Shown here: positions 19,187 to 30,821 of the stretch, one piece after another
Position numbering within the stretch: position 1 is the first letter of the stretch
Layout: each line of letters begins with the position of its first letter
DNA from: Avibacterium avium
GTDB taxonomy: Bacteria > Pseudomonadota > Gammaproteobacteria > Enterobacterales > Pasteurellaceae
Direction: 5' to 3'
DNA length: 64,000 nt
NCBI RefSeq assembly: GCF_900454535.1
Contig: NZ_UGSP01000001.1
Coordinates: 104,501-168,500, forward strand
Notes under the pieces: generated by a model
Databases searched by the model: none
The model's input: the letters and a program-made list of their open reading frames with translations, nothing else
What the model was told of the DNA's origin: nothing
Made by a program: the position numbers and the translations under genes

Positions 19187-19891
19187 TTACTTACGACCTT
19201 TACCACGTGGCTTTTTAGGCGTGGTAGGTTGTTGTTCTGGTTGTTGTTCAATTGCAGCCATTCCACCAAGAATCTCACCTTTGAAGATCCACACTTTAAC
19301 GCCGATTACGCCGTATGTTGTGTGAGCTTCTGCAGTGTTATAATCGATGTCCGCACGCAGTGTATGTAATGGTACACGACCTTCACGATACCACTCTGAA
19401 CGAGCAATCTCTGCACCACCTAAACGACCGCTTACTTCAACTTTGATACCTTTAGCACCTAAACGCATTGCGTTTTGTACTGCACGTTTCATTGCACGGC
19501 GGAACATTACACGGCGTTCAAGTTGTGAAGCGATGCTATCAGCAACTAATTTTGCATCTAATTCAGGTTTTTTCACTTCAGCGATGTTGATTTGTGCTGG
19601 AACACCTGCGATTGCCGCAACAGCGTTACGTAATTTTTCAACATCTTCGCCTTTTTTACCGATTACGATACCTGGACGAGCTGTGTGAATTGTTACACGA
19701 ATACTTTTCGCTGGACGCTCAATAGTGATGCGTGAAACGGAAGCATTCGCTAATTCTTTATTTAAGAATTGACGCACTTTGAAATCGCCATCTAAGTTAG
19801 ATGCGAAATCTTGTGTATTCGCAAACCAAGTAGAGCTCCAAGGCTTAACAATACCTAGGCGAATACCATTTGGATGGACTTTTTGACCCAT
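19187..19891 (-). CDS. rpsC: 30S ribosomal protein S3
   Basis: 234 residues. The KH domain ([12 protein letters not shown], residues 65-76 region) and the C-terminal S3 domain with the [13 protein letters not shown] helix are intact. The tail is Gln/Pro/Lys-rich. It lines the mRNA entry channel. Confidence 0.98.
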   Translation of the reverse strand: MGQKVHPNGIRLGIVKPWSSTWFANTQDFASNLDGDFKVRQFLNKELANASVSRITIERPAKSIRVTIHTARPGIVIGKKGEDVEKLRNAVAAIAGVPAQINIAEVKKPELDAKLVADSIASQLERRVMFRRAMKRAVQNAMRLGAKGIKVEVSGRLGGAEIARSEWYREGRVPLHTLRADIDYNTAEAHTTYGVIGVKVWIFKGEILGGMAAIEQQPEQQPTTPKKPRGKGRK

Positions 19892-19909
19892 TGCTATTCC
19901 TCTACTAAA

Positions 19910-20245
<336 letters not shown>

Positions 20246-20252
20246 TTACCCC

Positions 20253-20531
<279 letters not shown>

Positions 20532-20556
20532 TTATCCTCTTTAATTGATTAAAAAA

Positions 20557-21378
20557 TTATTTACCACGACGACGTACGATGTATTTATCAGTACGTTTGT
20601 TATGGCGAGTTTTCTTACCTTTGGTTTGAACGCCCCAAGGAGTAACAGGATGTTTACCGAAGTTACGACCTTCACCACCACCGTGAGGGTGATCAACAGG
20701 GTTCATTGCTGTACCACGAACTGTTGGGCGAACGCCTCTCCAGCGGTTAGCACCAGCTTTACCAAGAACGCGAAGCATATGCTCTGAATTGCCCACTTCA
20801 CCGATGGTTGCAGAACATTCAGCTAATACTTTACGCATTTCACCTGAGCGAAGACGTAAAGTAACATAGTTACCTTCACGCGCAATAATTTGTACATAGC
20901 TACCTGCAGAACGAGCAATTTGTCCGCCTTTGCCAGGTTTTAATTCAACGTTATGTACAGTTGAACCAACAGGGATATTACGCATTGGTAATGAGTTACC
21001 AACTTTAATAGGTGCGTTTACGCCTGCTTGGATTTGATCGCCTGCGCTTAAACCTTTAGGTGCTAAGATATAACGGCGTTCACCATCTTTATAAAGCACT
21101 AAAGCAATATTTGCACTGCGATTTGGATCATATTCAAGACGCTCAACAACCGCTGGGATATCTAACTTGTTACGTTTGAAATCGATTAAACGGTAATGTT
21201 GTTTATGACCACCACCGATATGGCGAGTAGTAATACGTCCTAAATTATTACGGCCACCAGTTTTAGATTTGCTATCTAATAATGGTGCGTAAGGTTTCCC
21301 TTTATGTAATTCAGGGTTTACGATTTTAACAACGTGACGACGACCAGCGGAGGTCGGCTTACATTTTACGATAGCCAT
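20557..21378 (-). CDS. rplB: 50S ribosomal protein L2
   Basis: 273 residues, [19 protein letters not shown], with the conserved C-terminal [20 protein letters not shown] near the peptidyl transferase centre that holds the key His. Confidence 0.98.
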   Translation of the reverse strand: MAIVKCKPTSAGRRHVVKIVNPELHKGKPYAPLLDSKSKTGGRNNLGRITTRHIGGGHKQHYRLIDFKRNKLDIPAVVERLEYDPNRSANIALVLYKDGERRYILAPKGLSAGDQIQAGVNAPIKVGNSLPMRNIPVGSTVHNVELKPGKGGQIARSAGSYVQIIAREGNYVTLRLRSGEMRKVLAECSATIGEVGNSEHMLRVLGKAGANRWRGVRPTVRGTAMNPVDHPHGGGEGRNFGKHPVTPWGVQTKGKKTRHNKRTDKYIVRRRGK

Positions 21379-21399
21379 TTATTTCTTTCTCCTCCGTAA

Positions 21400-21702
21400 T
21401 TACTCTGCACCTTCAACGAAGTCAAGTGATTGACCTTCTTGAAGAGTTACATAAGCTTTTTTCCAGTCACTGCGATGTCCCATCTTCGTACCACGACGTT
21501 TAGTTTTACCTTTAACTACAACAGTACGAACAGAATCTACTTTCACTTCAAATAATTCTGCAACAGCTTTTGCAATCTCTGCTTTGTTGGCATCTAAAGC
21601 GACTTTGAAAACGATGGTGTTTGACTTCTCAGCGTTATTTGTTGCTTTCTCAGAGACGTGAGGTGCTTTTAACACTTTTAGCAAACGTTCTTGTTGAATC
21701 AT
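21400..21702 (-). CDS. rplW: 50S ribosomal protein L23
   Basis: 100 residues, [20 protein letters not shown], the tunnel-exit protein that docks trigger factor and SRP. The E in the VSEKA loop is the trigger factor contact in E. coli. Its start overlaps the end of rplD by 4 bases. Confidence 0.98.
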   Translation of the reverse strand: MIQQERLLKVLKAPHVSEKATNNAEKSNTIVFKVALDANKAEIAKAVAELFEVKVDSVRTVVVKGKTKRRGTKMGHRSDWKKAYVTLQEGQSLDFVEGAE

Positions 21703-22301
21703 GCTAACATCTCCTCAATTTGTTTCACTGCATCAACAGTTAAAACCACTTTATCAAAAGCGATTAAACTTACTGGATCAATACCTTGAACATCACGTAC
21801 ATCTACTTTGTATAAGTTACGCGCTGCTAAGAATAAATTCTCATCTAAGTTTGCAGTGATGATAAGAGCGTCAGTTAACGCCATATCTTTTAATTTTTGA
21901 ACTAAGGCTTTAGTTTTTGGTGCATCGATTTCGAATTTTTCAACAACAACTAAACGATCTTGACGAACAAGCTCAGATAGAATGCTTTTGATTGCACCAC
22001 GGTACATTTTTTTGTTCACTTTTTGGCTGTGATCTTGTGGTTTCGCTGCGAAAGTTACACCACCTGAACGCCAAATTGGTGATTTCACATCACCAGCGCG
22101 AGCGCGACCTGTACCTTTTTGACGCCAAGGTTTTTTACCTGAACCAGACACTTCAGCACGAGTTTTTTGTGCGCGAGAACCTTGACGAGCACCTGCTGCA
22201 TAAGCAACAACTACTTGGTGGATTAACGCTTCATTAAACTCACGTCCGAAGGTAGTTTCAGAAACAGTTAGTGCGTTTGCACCTACAACTTGTAATTCCA
22301 T
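21699..22301 (-). CDS. rplD: 50S ribosomal protein L4
   Basis: 200 residues, [20 protein letters not shown], with the extended tunnel loop ([20 protein letters not shown]). In E. coli L4 also represses its own operon by acting on the S10 leader; a comparable leader is present here at 23275-23458. Confidence 0.98.
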   Translation of the reverse strand: MELQVVGANALTVSETTFGREFNEALIHQVVVAYAAGARQGSRAQKTRAEVSGSGKKPWRQKGTGRARAGDVKSPIWRSGGVTFAAKPQDHSQKVNKKMYRGAIKSILSELVRQDRLVVVEKFEIDAPKTKALVQKLKDMALTDALIITANLDENLFLAARNLYKVDVRDVQGIDPVSLIAFDKVVLTVDAVKQIEEMLA

Positions 22302-22316
22302 CTCTATCTCCTAGAC

Positions 22317-22946
22317 TTATGCTTTAACTGCTGGTTTAACGATAACATCACTATTAGTTGCACCAGGCACAGAACCTTTAACTAATAATAAATTACGCTC
22401 AGCATCTACACGAACAACTTCAAGTGATTGAACGGTTACACGCTCAGCACCTAAGTGTCCAGCCATTTTTTTACCTTTAAACACACGACCTGGAGTTTGG
22501 TTTTGACCAATAGAACCAAGTACACGATGTGATAAAGAGTTACCGTGGCTTGCATCTTGAGTACGGAAATTCCAACGTTTAACACCACCTTGGAAACCTT
22601 TACCTTTAGATGTACCAGTAACATCAACTTTTTTAACATCTGCAAAGATGTCAACATTAATTTCTTGACCTAAAGTGAATTCTTCACCTTCAGTTGTACG
22701 AAATTCCCATAAACCGCGACCAGCTTCAACACCTGCTTTCACGAAATGGCCTGCTTCAGGCTTAGTTACACGGCTCGCTTTTTTAGAACCAGTAGTAACT
22801 TGAATTGCAGTATAGCCATCGTTTTCAAGAGTTTTAACTTGAGTTACACGGTTTGCTTGGATTTCGATAACAGTAACTGGTACAGACACACCATCTTCAT
22901 TGAAGATACGAGTCATACCAACTTTACGACCGACTAAACCAATCAT
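22317..22946 (-). CDS. rplC: 50S ribosomal protein L3
   Basis: 209 residues beginning [16 protein letters not shown] second ATG two codons upstream (22952) is too close to the AGAGG ribosome binding site, and the family start matches 22946. The Gln in the [13 protein letters not shown] loop is the methylated position in E. coli. Confidence 0.97.
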   Translation of the reverse strand: MIGLVGRKVGMTRIFNEDGVSVPVTVIEIQANRVTQVKTLENDGYTAIQVTTGSKKASRVTKPEAGHFVKAGVEAGRGLWEFRTTEGEEFTLGQEINVDIFADVKKVDVTGTSKGKGFQGGVKRWNFRTQDASHGNSLSHRVLGSIGQNQTPGRVFKGKKMAGHLGAERVTVQSLEVVRVDAERNLLLVKGSVPGATNSDVIVKPAVKA

Positions 22947-22962
22947 TGTCATAACCTCTTAA

Positions 22963-23458
<496 letters not shown>

Positions 23459-23464
23459 TTATGG

Positions 23465-23493
23465 ATTATACTTAGCTCAGCTAGGAATTGCAA
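23465..23493 (-). promoter_or_regulatory. Promoter of the S10 operon
   Basis: Leftward -35 TTGCAA (23488-23493) and perfect -10 TATAAT (23465-23470) with a 17-base spacer. Confidence 0.88.
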
Positions 23494-23518
23494 CCAATTT
23501 CTCAACAAAATCTGAAAT

Positions 23519-23836
23519 TTAGTATTCCCACTTCTCAGGATTAATCCCTAGTTCACGCATAATTTCTTTTGCCTGCTCAGGAATTTCATCGTGGCGTTCT
23601 TTTAGTAAATCCTCATCGGTCGGTAATGGCTGCCCTGTAAATGCGTGTAAAAATGCCTCACACAATAACTCACTATTTGTTGCGTGGCGTAAATTTTTGA
23701 GCTGACGTCTTGTCCGCTCATTGGTTAAAATTTCCAGCACCTTAATTGGAATAGATACAGTAATCTTCTTTACTTGCTCACTCTTCTTACCGTGCTCTGC
23801 ATAAGGGCTAATATATTTACCGTCCCAATTTGCCAT
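23519..23836 (-). CDS. metJ: Methionine regulon repressor MetJ
   Basis: A 105-residue ribbon-helix-helix repressor, the same length as E. coli MetJ. The DNA-contacting strand is in [15 protein letters not shown] (from residue 23), and the conserved N-terminal [13 protein letters not shown] and [19 protein letters not shown] are present. It binds tandem 8-base met boxes with S-adenosylmethionine as corepressor. It lies alone between the S10 promoter and osmC, with met boxes before its own gene, so autoregulation is likely. Confidence 0.97.
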   Translation of the reverse strand: MANWDGKYISPYAEHGKKSEQVKKITVSIPIKVLEILTNERTRRQLKNLRHATNSELLCEAFLHAFTGQPLPTDEDLLKERHDEIPEQAKEIMRELGINPEKWEY

Positions 23837-23894
23837 AACGCCACCTTAAATCTCCACAAAAATTGTGTTTATTTTAAAGAAAAATCGCCGAAAT

Positions 23895-23926
23895 AACAAT
23901 CTAGACATTAAGACTGCTAGATAGCT
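23895..23926 (-). promoter_or_regulatory. MetJ boxes before metJ
   Basis: Leftward contiguous 8-base units AGCTATCT (5 of 8 to AGACGTCT), AGCAGTCT (6 of 8), TAATGTCT (5 of 8) and the weaker AGATTGTT. The exact phase supports a MetJ operator. Confidence 0.7.
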
Positions 23927-24046
23927 AAAAATTTTATAAAATTACACCGCACTTTATCTCATAGATTTTCTTTATTTTTACTTGCCGAACCGCATTTTTC
24001 AGCTTAATCTAAAATTCCATTCTTCATTTATATATAAGGAGCATTT

Positions 24047-24454
24047 ATGGCACACATCTCAACCATTCGTTACACAGGCAATTTGCACAACGATCTCACT
24101 CATCTACAAAGTGGCAATACCATATCAACCGATGCTCCCGTTGATAACAACGGCAAAGGTGAAGCCTTCTCCCCAACTGATCTACTTGCAGCTTCACTTG
24201 GTGCTTGCGCAATGACTATAATGGGAATCCACGCCAATAAACTTGGATTAGACTTAACTGGCACTCGCATTGAAGTACAAAAAGAAATGGCGCTCAATCC
24301 ACGCCGTGTTGCACGCGTTACCTTAGATTTTTACTTAAGCAAAGCATTAGATGACAACGCACGCTCAATCTTGGAAAATGCAGCCCACACCTGCCCTGTC
24401 GCCAAAAGCCTGAGCGCCGACTTAGTGCAAGAATTTCGTTTTCATTATGAATAA
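24047..24454 (+). CDS. OsmC/Ohr family protein
   Basis: A 135-residue protein of the OsmC superfamily. The two reactive cysteines of the family are C54 (in LGACAMTIMG) and C116 (in AAHTCPVAKSL). OsmC and Ohr reduce organic peroxides; this member is nearer the small YhfA-like group, so the substrate is uncertain. The start ATG 24047 has AAGGAG just before it. An uptake signal lies upstream at 23946. Confidence 0.87.
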   Translation: MAHISTIRYTGNLHNDLTHLQSGNTISTDAPVDNNGKGEAFSPTDLLAASLGACAMTIMGIHANKLGLDLTGTRIEVQKEMALNPRRVARVTLDFYLSKALDDNARSILENAAHTCPVAKSLSADLVQEFRFHYE

Positions 24455-24471
24455 TGAAATAGGCATATAAA

Positions 24472-24524
24472 TCATCTGCAGCCAAAACGAAACTTTAATC
24501 TCACTGATTAAGCTGCAGATGTTT
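24472..24524 (+). terminator. Hairpin after the osmC-like gene
   Basis: Perfect 10-bp arms CATCTGCAGC (24472-24481) and GCTGCAGATG (24511-24520), a 29-base loop, and a short TTTT. Confidence 0.7.
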
Positions 24525-24539
24525 TACGATGAATAAACT

Positions 24540-24571
24540 AAAGGCTGAATCCTATATCGCACTCAGCCTTT
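24540..24571. terminator. Hairpin after nanA (facing osmC-like gene)
   Basis: 9-bp arms AAAGGCTGA and TCAGCCTTT around a 14-base loop. It is likely the terminator of the leftward nan operon, although the T run is short. Confidence 0.65.
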
Positions 24572-24615
24572 AAATTAGTTTAATTTTGGAAATGTCTTAA
24601 TTCATCTTATACAAT

Positions 24616-25497
24616 TTAAGATAAATACTTCGCCTTCAACTCTTTCGCCACGGCAATTTGCTGTGCGGTGGCTTTGGCGGTCATTGGTTCGCGGCAGTAG
24701 CCTGCGTCCACGCCTTCAAGTTTAAGCAATTCTTTAATGGTGAGATACAAGCCGTTTGCCAAAATGCCTTCGATGAGATCATTGGTAACGTGTTGAATTT
24801 CGCGGGCTTCAGCAAGTTTGCCTGCTTGGGTAAGCTCAAAAATTTGTCTTGCGCGGATACCATTGACGTTGAACGTACTACCAATTGCACCGTCCACACC
24901 AAGGGCAGCGGCTGGTAGCATCATTTCATCAAAACCTGCCCATACAAGGTGATCAGGGTAAGCTCTTTTCAAGCGTTCTAACAAATAGAAATCACCTGCG
25001 GTGAATTTTACGCCTAACACTTTCGGATTTTTGTAAAGTTCGCCAAATTGCTCTACGCCAATATTCACACCGGTTAAGAATGGAATGGAATAGACGATCA
25101 TATTATTGCCTGTTTCGGCAATAATGGTGTCGTAATAATGTTTAATCTCTGCAAAGCTAAATTTGTAGTAGAACGGGGTTACCGCTGAAAGGCTGTCGTA
25201 ACCAAGTTCGGTGGCGTATTTACCTAATTCCACGGCCTCGTGTAAATTTACGCTGCCTACTTGTGCAATCAGTGCCACTTGGTCTTTTGCTTCGTCTTTG
25301 GCGATGCGGAAAATTTCTTTTTTCTCCGCAGTGGAAATCATAAAGTTTTCCCCTGTGCTGCCGCCCACATACAAGCCGTCCACTTTCATTTTATCAATGT
25401 TGTAGCGAATAATTTCACGCAAGCCTTTTTCATTGATTGAGCCGTCTTCGTTGTAAGATACAAGCAAGGCGCTAAAAATACCTTTTAAGTTTTTCAT
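24616..25497 (-). CDS. nanA: N-acetylneuraminate lyase
   Basis: A 293-residue class I aldolase that splits N-acetylneuraminate into pyruvate and N-acetylmannosamine. The Schiff-base lysine is K164 ([10 protein letters not shown]), the catalytic Tyr is Y136 ([10 protein letters not shown]), and the carboxylate-binding loop is GGSTGE (45-50). It is the last gene of the leftward nanE-nanK-nanQ-siaR-nanA operon. The product feeds NanK. Confidence 0.97.
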   Translation of the reverse strand: MKNLKGIFSALLVSYNEDGSINEKGLREIIRYNIDKMKVDGLYVGGSTGENFMISTAEKKEIFRIAKDEAKDQVALIAQVGSVNLHEAVELGKYATELGYDSLSAVTPFYYKFSFAEIKHYYDTIIAETGNNMIVYSIPFLTGVNIGVEQFGELYKNPKVLGVKFTAGDFYLLERLKRAYPDHLVWAGFDEMMLPAAALGVDGAIGSTFNVNGIRARQIFELTQAGKLAEAREIQHVTNDLIEGILANGLYLTIKELLKLEGVDAGYCREPMTAKATAQQIAVAKELKAKYLS

Positions 25498-25525
25498 TTG
25501 TTTCTCCTAAGCTAGTAAGCTAATT

Positions 25526-26395
25526 TTATTTGATCCGTTGTTCTAAAATCACGTTTACGGTTTTTTGTTTCATTTCCGTTGCATTATTTTCTTCCGCTTG
25601 CACAATCAAGGCATAGATTAAATCCAAGACAAAAAGCTGTGCAATTTTCGTTCCGATAGAATCGCCTTGTAGTTGCCCTTGTCTATGTCCGTTAATCAGC
25701 ACATAGTCAGCAACCTGTGTAATGGGTGAACGTAAATTATGGGTTAATGCCACCGTTGTTGCGCCATTTTTCTTCGCAACATTTAATGCCTGAATAGTTT
25801 CTTTGGAATAGCCTGAATGGCTAATGCCAATTACCACATCGCCCTCATTCATTAATGACGCTTGCATATACATAAAATGATTGTTGCTACTTGCATCTAC
25901 CTGCAAACCAATTCGCATTAATTTGTGTTTTGTATCTTCTGCGGTGATGCCTGATGAGCCCACGCCAAAAAGAAACACGCGTTTTGCCTGACGCATTGCC
26001 ACCACCACTTGTTCAAGCTGTTTTACATCAAGTAAATTAATGGTTTCTTTAATCACATTATTAATGGAATTATGCAATTTTTCTGCGATACTTTGCGGAT
26101 CGTCCGATTTACTAATATCGCTATCTAGCAAAGAATTTGGCTGTTTTTCTTTGGTGGCAAGCTCAATGGAAAGCTGTAATTTAAAATCGGTAAAACCTTT
26201 GAAACCAAGGGTGCGGCAGAAACGAATAAAAGTCGCTTCCCCGACATCGAATTGCTGCGCAATCTCCGCCAAAGAAAATTGGCCCAGTAAATGGGGCGAA
26301 GACAAAATTGTGGTGGCAATTTTTTTCTCCGTTTTCGTTAAGCTGTTATACAACGCCCCAATGGTATCTAAAATATTGCCTGTTGTTGCTACCAT
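25526..26395 (-). CDS. siaR: RpiR-family sialic acid regulator
   Basis: A 289-residue RpiR-type transcription factor. The N-terminal helix-turn-helix is at about 35-65 (FSLAEIAQQFDVGEATFIRF) and a SIS sugar-phosphate-binding domain covers about 115-260 (FLFGVGSSGITAEDTKHKL, IGISHSGYSKETI). In H. influenzae SiaR represses nan and sia genes and responds to glucosamine-6-phosphate together with CRP. Its place inside the nan operon supports the same role. Confidence 0.93.
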   Translation of the reverse strand: MVATTGNILDTIGALYNSLTKTEKKIATTILSSPHLLGQFSLAEIAQQFDVGEATFIRFCRTLGFKGFTDFKLQLSIELATKEKQPNSLLDSDISKSDDPQSIAEKLHNSINNVIKETINLLDVKQLEQVVVAMRQAKRVFLFGVGSSGITAEDTKHKLMRIGLQVDASSNNHFMYMQASLMNEGDVVIGISHSGYSKETIQALNVAKKNGATTVALTHNLRSPITQVADYVLINGHRQGQLQGDSIGTKIAQLFVLDLIYALIVQAEENNATEMKQKTVNVILEQRIK

Positions 26396-26415
26396 AAGAC
26401 CCTCCTTGTTATAAC

Positions 26416-26904
<489 letters not shown>

Positions 26905-27786
26905 TTATTGTTTTGCTACTTGTTGTTCTAGCCAATAAGCCGCACCTAATAAGCCCGCATCAGCGCCAGATTGAGCCGCTTCAACAGGGCATTGATAAAA
27001 CGCTGGCATTGTCTGTAAATATTGTTGTACTAAAGGCAAATAACCTTGCGCCAAGCCCACGCTGCCGCCTAGCACCACTTTTTGAATATCTAGGCTAATC
27101 ACCATATCAGCAATTAAATTGGCAATAGCTTGCGCGGAACGTTGCACAAGTGCGGTGGCTTTTTCGTCATTTTTTCTAAAGCGTTCAAACACTTCTTTTG
27201 GTGAACAAGGTTCTGCCCATTGTGAAGACACCGCTTCAATGGCTCGTCCTGATGCAATGGCTTCCACACAACCTTTACGCCCACAACCACACATTGGCCC
27301 GTTGGGATCAGCAAGGGTATGGCCAATATGCCCAGCAATGCCGTTCTCGCCGGTGGTTAATTCGCCATTTAAAATGATCCCACCACCCACACCTGTGGAT
27401 ACGGTAATAAATAAGAAATTTTGCACCGCACTTTGATCTTGTGCTTGATATTCCGCACAGACCGCAGCTTGCACATCATTGAGTAAGCCAATGGGCTTAT
27501 CGGTGTAACGTGCAATACACGCTTTCAGTGGAAAATTGGCAAGGCCGCCCAAATTTTTCGGATTTAATGCGGTTAGCACGCCACGATTAATAATCCCTGT
27601 GGACGCCACGGCCACCGCATCAAACTGCCCTGCATAGCCTGTAACTAAGGTTTTTAACGCCTGCTCCATTCCTTGTGCAGACTGATCTTGCGGGGTGCTA
27701 ATTTGCTGGCGTTGTGAAATCACGCCATTTTCCACCAATGCAGCGGCAATTTTTGTGCCACCAATATCTAATGCTAAACAACGCAT
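26905..27786 (-). CDS. nanK: N-acetylmannosamine kinase
   Basis: A 293-residue ROK-family kinase that phosphorylates N-acetylmannosamine at C6. The nucleotide-binding DIGGTKIA is at 7-14, the catalytic Asp is D104 (LLNDVQAA), and the zinc site is H156 with C166, C168 and C173 (CGCGRKGC). Spacing to nanE and nanQ is under 20 bases. Uptake signals occur at 27148 and 27425. Confidence 0.95.
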   Translation of the reverse strand: MRCLALDIGGTKIAAALVENGVISQRQQISTPQDQSAQGMEQALKTLVTGYAGQFDAVAVASTGIINRGVLTALNPKNLGGLANFPLKACIARYTDKPIGLLNDVQAAVCAEYQAQDQSAVQNFLFITVSTGVGGGIILNGELTTGENGIAGHIGHTLADPNGPMCGCGRKGCVEAIASGRAIEAVSSQWAEPCSPKEVFERFRKNDEKATALVQRSAQAIANLIADMVISLDIQKVVLGGSVGLAQGYLPLVQQYLQTMPAFYQCPVEAAQSGADAGLLGAAYWLEQQVAKQ

Positions 27787-27804
27787 ACGCCGTCCTTGTT
27801 TTAG

Positions 27805-28494
27805 TTATGATTTTGCTGATTTCACCGCACAGGCAAACCAGCTCACAATATGTTCTAAGCGAGTGAGTGCTGATCCCACGGTAACCACATCTGCGCCAAT
27901 TTCAATGGCTTTTTTCGCCAGTTCTGGGGTGTTGTAACGCCCTTCCGCCATCACATAACAGCCTGCGGCTTTGAGATCTTTTACTAGCTGATAATCAGGT
28001 TCATCAGGCACTTCACCGCCTGTGTAGCCCGACATTGTGCTGCCCACAATATCAAAGCCGAGTTTTTGGCAATACAGCCCTTCTTCCAAATTCGAGCAAT
28101 CGGCCATCGCCAAACAGCCTAATTCTTTGATTTTTTTCACCGCACTTTCAAGGGATACAGGACGCGTGCGCAGCGTACCGTCTACGGCAATAATGTCTGC
28201 GCCAGCCGCTGCTAAATCTTCAATATCCTGCAAAAACGGGGTAATACGCACAGGGCTATCTGGCAAATCACGTTTTACAATCCCAATAATCGGCTTATCC
28301 ACCACAGGGCGCGTGGCTTTTAAGTTTTCGACTCCTTCAATTCGCAATCCAGCCGCGCCTCCTTGCACTGAGGCTTGTGCCATTGCCGCCACAATCTCAG
28401 GCTTATCCATAGGGCCGTCATCAACTGGTTGGCAAGAGGCAATAAGCCCGTAGCGAATCTGGTTTAGCACATCTTGATGTGATAATTTTGACAT
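27805..28494 (-). CDS. nanE: N-acetylmannosamine-6-phosphate 2-epimerase
   Basis: A 229-residue TIM-barrel NanE that turns ManNAc-6-P into GlcNAc-6-P. Conserved [32 protein letters not shown] and the C-terminal phosphate loop [13 protein letters not shown] are present. It is the first gene of the nan operon, divergent from siaQM. The later steps (nagA, nagB) are not in this window. Confidence 0.95.
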   Translation of the reverse strand: MSKLSHQDVLNQIRYGLIASCQPVDDGPMDKPEIVAAMAQASVQGGAAGLRIEGVENLKATRPVVDKPIIGIVKRDLPDSPVRITPFLQDIEDLAAAGADIIAVDGTLRTRPVSLESAVKKIKELGCLAMADCSNLEEGLYCQKLGFDIVGSTMSGYTGGEVPDEPDYQLVKDLKAAGCYVMAEGRYNTPELAKKAIEIGADVVTVGSALTRLEHIVSWFACAVKSAKS

Positions 28495-28588
28495 ATGAAC
28501 TCCAAGATATTTTTTAGAAAAGAAGTTGATTTTCGCTGGTGCTAGAATAGACCTCTCAAAATAAAAAACAAGAAAAATAGTTTAAAAG

Positions 28589-28604
28589 TGAGATCTAGAT
28601 CATA
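28589..28604 (-). promoter_or_regulatory. CRP site between nanE and siaQM
   Basis: Read leftwards the site is TATGATCTAGATCTCA, which matches the symmetrical TGTGATCTAGATCACA at 14 of 16 positions. It lies 95 bases before nanE and 239 before siaQM. Confidence 0.75.
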
Positions 28605-28661
28605 AATTGGAGTAAAATTTCATAAAATAAATTGATAACCCCATTCCGACACGGTATTTTA

Positions 28662-28721
28662 AAAGGGAAAAAGCTGAATGTCCTTTCTTAAGCTTTTTCT
28701 ATACAAGAAAACTTTCCCTTT
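28662..28721 (+). repeat. Overlapping inverted repeats upstream of siaQM
   Basis: An outer pair AAAGGGAAA (28662-28670) and TTTCCCTTT (28713-28721) overlaps the left arm of an inner pair GAAAAAGCT (28667-28675) and AGCTTTTTC (28691-28699). The two pairings share bases 28667-28670, so they compete in part. They could be a regulator site or an mRNA switch. Confidence 0.55.
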
Positions 28722-28842
28722 GCCTTTTTGAAATATTACTTCAGAAAGCCAAAAGAACAATAATACAAATTTCCTCTTTCTTTTCTTCAAAAAACAGAAA
28801 GAAAACATACCGCACTTTATGTGCTAACGATCTGGAGTTCGT

Positions 28843-30690
28843 ATGAAATATTTTAATAAATTAGAGGAATGGGTCGGTGGAGTATTATTTTTACTCATCT
28901 TTATGATTCTACTCGCCCAAATTATCGCACGCCAAATCTTTGATTCGCCGTTTATCTGGAGTGAGGATCTGGCAAAACTCTTATTTATTTATGTTGCAAT
29001 GTTTGGGATCAGTATGGCAACCCGCACGCAACAACACGTTTACATTGATTTCCTCACCAATTTGATGCCTGAAAAGGTGCGTAAGGTGATCAATTCTTTT
29101 GTGCAACTCATTATTTTTATTTGTATTTTCTTGTTTATCTATTTGGGCTTTAAAGTTTTTCTTGATTCTACCTTTGAAATTGTTTCCTTGCAGATTTCAG
29201 AAAAATGGCTCTATGCGCCACTGCCTTTTATCTCAATGCTGGTGATGGTTCGCTTTCTTCAAGCGCAAACAGAAAACTACAAAAACCAACTTAGCTTTCT
29301 GCCTGCAACTTTTTACATCATCGTCGGCATTGTGCTGTTTAGTATTTTGATGACGCACCCAGAATGGTTCAAAGCCTTGCGTATCAGCAACTATATAAAA
29401 CTAGGTAGCAATGCGGTTTATGTCTGTTTGGCAGTATGGTTGTTAATTATGTTTTTGGGTACGCCAGTAGGTTGGTCGCTGTTTATTGTTACCATTTTGT
29501 ACTTTGCAATGACACGCTGGAATATTGTGAATTCCGCCTCTTCTAAGCTAGTAGATAGTCTAAACAGTTTCCCATTGCTTTCTGTACCATTCTTTATTTT
29601 AACGGGAATATTAATGAATACAGGGGGCATAACCGAACGGATTTTCAACTTCGCCAAAGCCTTGTTAGGGCATTATTCTGGCGGTATGGGACACGTTAAT
29701 ATCGGCGCAAGTTTGATTTTCTCTGGAATGTCAGGCTCAGCGCTGGCTGATGCAGGGGGCTTAGGTCAGCTTGAAATTAAAGCAATGCGTGATGCGGGCT
29801 ATGATGATGATATTTGTGGTGGCATCACGGCGGCATCTTGTATCATCGGGCCACTTGTGCCACCAAGTATTGCAATGATTATTTACGGTGTAATCGCCAA
29901 TGAATCTATTGCCAAACTCTTTGTGGCAGGCTTTATCCCAGGGGTGCTAATCACCATTGCGTTGATGACAATGAACTATTTCGTTGCTAAAAAACGCCAT
30001 TATCCAAAAACGCAGAAAGCCACGTTACAACAACGCTGCGCCGCATTCAAAAGTGCTATTTGGGCAATTCTAACCCCAATTCTGATTATTGGTGGGATTT
30101 TCTCTGGCTTGTTTACCCCAACAGAAGCCGCCATTATCGCTGCCTCTTATTCCATAATTGTCGGAATGTTTGTGTACCGCGAACTCACGCTCAAAATGGT
30201 ATTCAAAAGCTGTGTGGAAGCAATGGCAATCACAGGGGTAACCGCCCTAATGGTGATGACGGTAACCTTCTTCGGCGATATGATCGCGCGTGAGCAAGTG
30301 GCAATGCGCATTGCCGATCTCTTTATGGCAGTAGCTGATACCCCAACCACTGTGCTAATTATGATCAACTTGCTGCTCTTATTCTTAGGAATGTTTATTG
30401 ATGCCCTTGCGCTACAATTCTTAGTGCTACCAATGCTAATCCCAATCGCGGTGCATTTCGGCATTGATCTGGTCTTCTTTGGCGTGATGACCACGTTAAA
30501 TATGATGGTGGGCATTTTAACCCCACCAATGGGAATGGCATTATTTGTGGTAGCCCGTGTGGGAAATATGCCAGTAAGTACCGTAACCAAAGGGGTGCTA
30601 CCGTTCTTGATCCCTGTGTTTACCACCTTGGTGCTTATCACCATCTTCCCACAAATTATTACCTTTATCCCAAATCTCTTAATGCCATAA
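28843..30690 (+). CDS. siaQM: Fused sialic acid TRAP transporter permease
   Basis: A 615-residue inner-membrane protein joining the small SiaQ (about 1-165, four segments) to the large SiaM (about 185-615, eleven or twelve segments). The SiaQ start [20 protein letters not shown] and SiaM stretches such as [19 protein letters not shown] and [14 protein letters not shown] match the H. influenzae fused permease. It uses the Na+ gradient to import sialic acid delivered by SiaP. No siaP follows; siaP is at 13464. It is transcribed away from the nan operon. Confidence 0.96.
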   Translation: MKYFNKLEEWVGGVLFLLIFMILLAQIIARQIFDSPFIWSEDLAKLLFIYVAMFGISMATRTQQHVYIDFLTNLMPEKVRKVINSFVQLIIFICIFLFIYLGFKVFLDSTFEIVSLQISEKWLYAPLPFISMLVMVRFLQAQTENYKNQLSFLPATFYIIVGIVLFSILMTHPEWFKALRISNYIKLGSNAVYVCLAVWLLIMFLGTPVGWSLFIVTILYFAMTRWNIVNSASSKLVDSLNSFPLLSVPFFILTGILMNTGGITERIFNFAKALLGHYSGGMGHVNIGASLIFSGMSGSALADAGGLGQLEIKAMRDAGYDDDICGGITAASCIIGPLVPPSIAMIIYGVIANESIAKLFVAGFIPGVLITIALMTMNYFVAKKRHYPKTQKATLQQRCAAFKSAIWAILTPILIIGGIFSGLFTPTEAAIIAASYSIIVGMFVYRELTLKMVFKSCVEAMAITGVTALMVMTVTFFGDMIAREQVAMRIADLFMAVADTPTTVLIMINLLLLFLGMFIDALALQFLVLPMLIPIAVHFGIDLVFFGVMTTLNMMVGILTPPMGMALFVVARVGNMPVSTVTKGVLPFLIPVFTTLVLITIFPQIITFIPNLLMP

Positions 30691-30706
30691 GAGAAAACAA
30701 AAACCA

Positions 30707-30737
30707 AAGTGCGGGTGAAAATTCACCCGCTTTTTTT
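30707..30737 (+). terminator. Terminator of siaQM
   Basis: The stem GCGGGTGAA/TTCACCCGC is followed by a long T run. The left arm follows AAGT, making AAGTGCGGG, one base from an uptake signal. Confidence 0.88.
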
Positions 30738-30776
30738 ATGGCTAAAAATACGGAAAAAAGCACCGCACTTTAAAAT

Positions 30777-30809
30777 AAAAAAGGATTGAACATCAAGCTC
30801 AATCCTTTT
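30777..30809 (-). terminator. Terminator of brnQ
   Basis: The stem AAGGATTGA/TCAATCCTT with A/T runs on both sides lies 13 bases after the brnQ stop. It can act in both directions. Confidence 0.82.
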
Positions 30810-30821
30810 CTTTGGGATAAA

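Larger units (their letters stand above)
28495..28842. other. nanE-siaQM divergent control region
   Basis: 348 bases between the two divergent units. It holds a strong CRP-like site (28589-28604), nested inverted repeats (28662-28721) and an uptake signal (28809-28817). SiaR most likely binds here too, but I cannot name its operator by eye. Confidence 0.7.
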
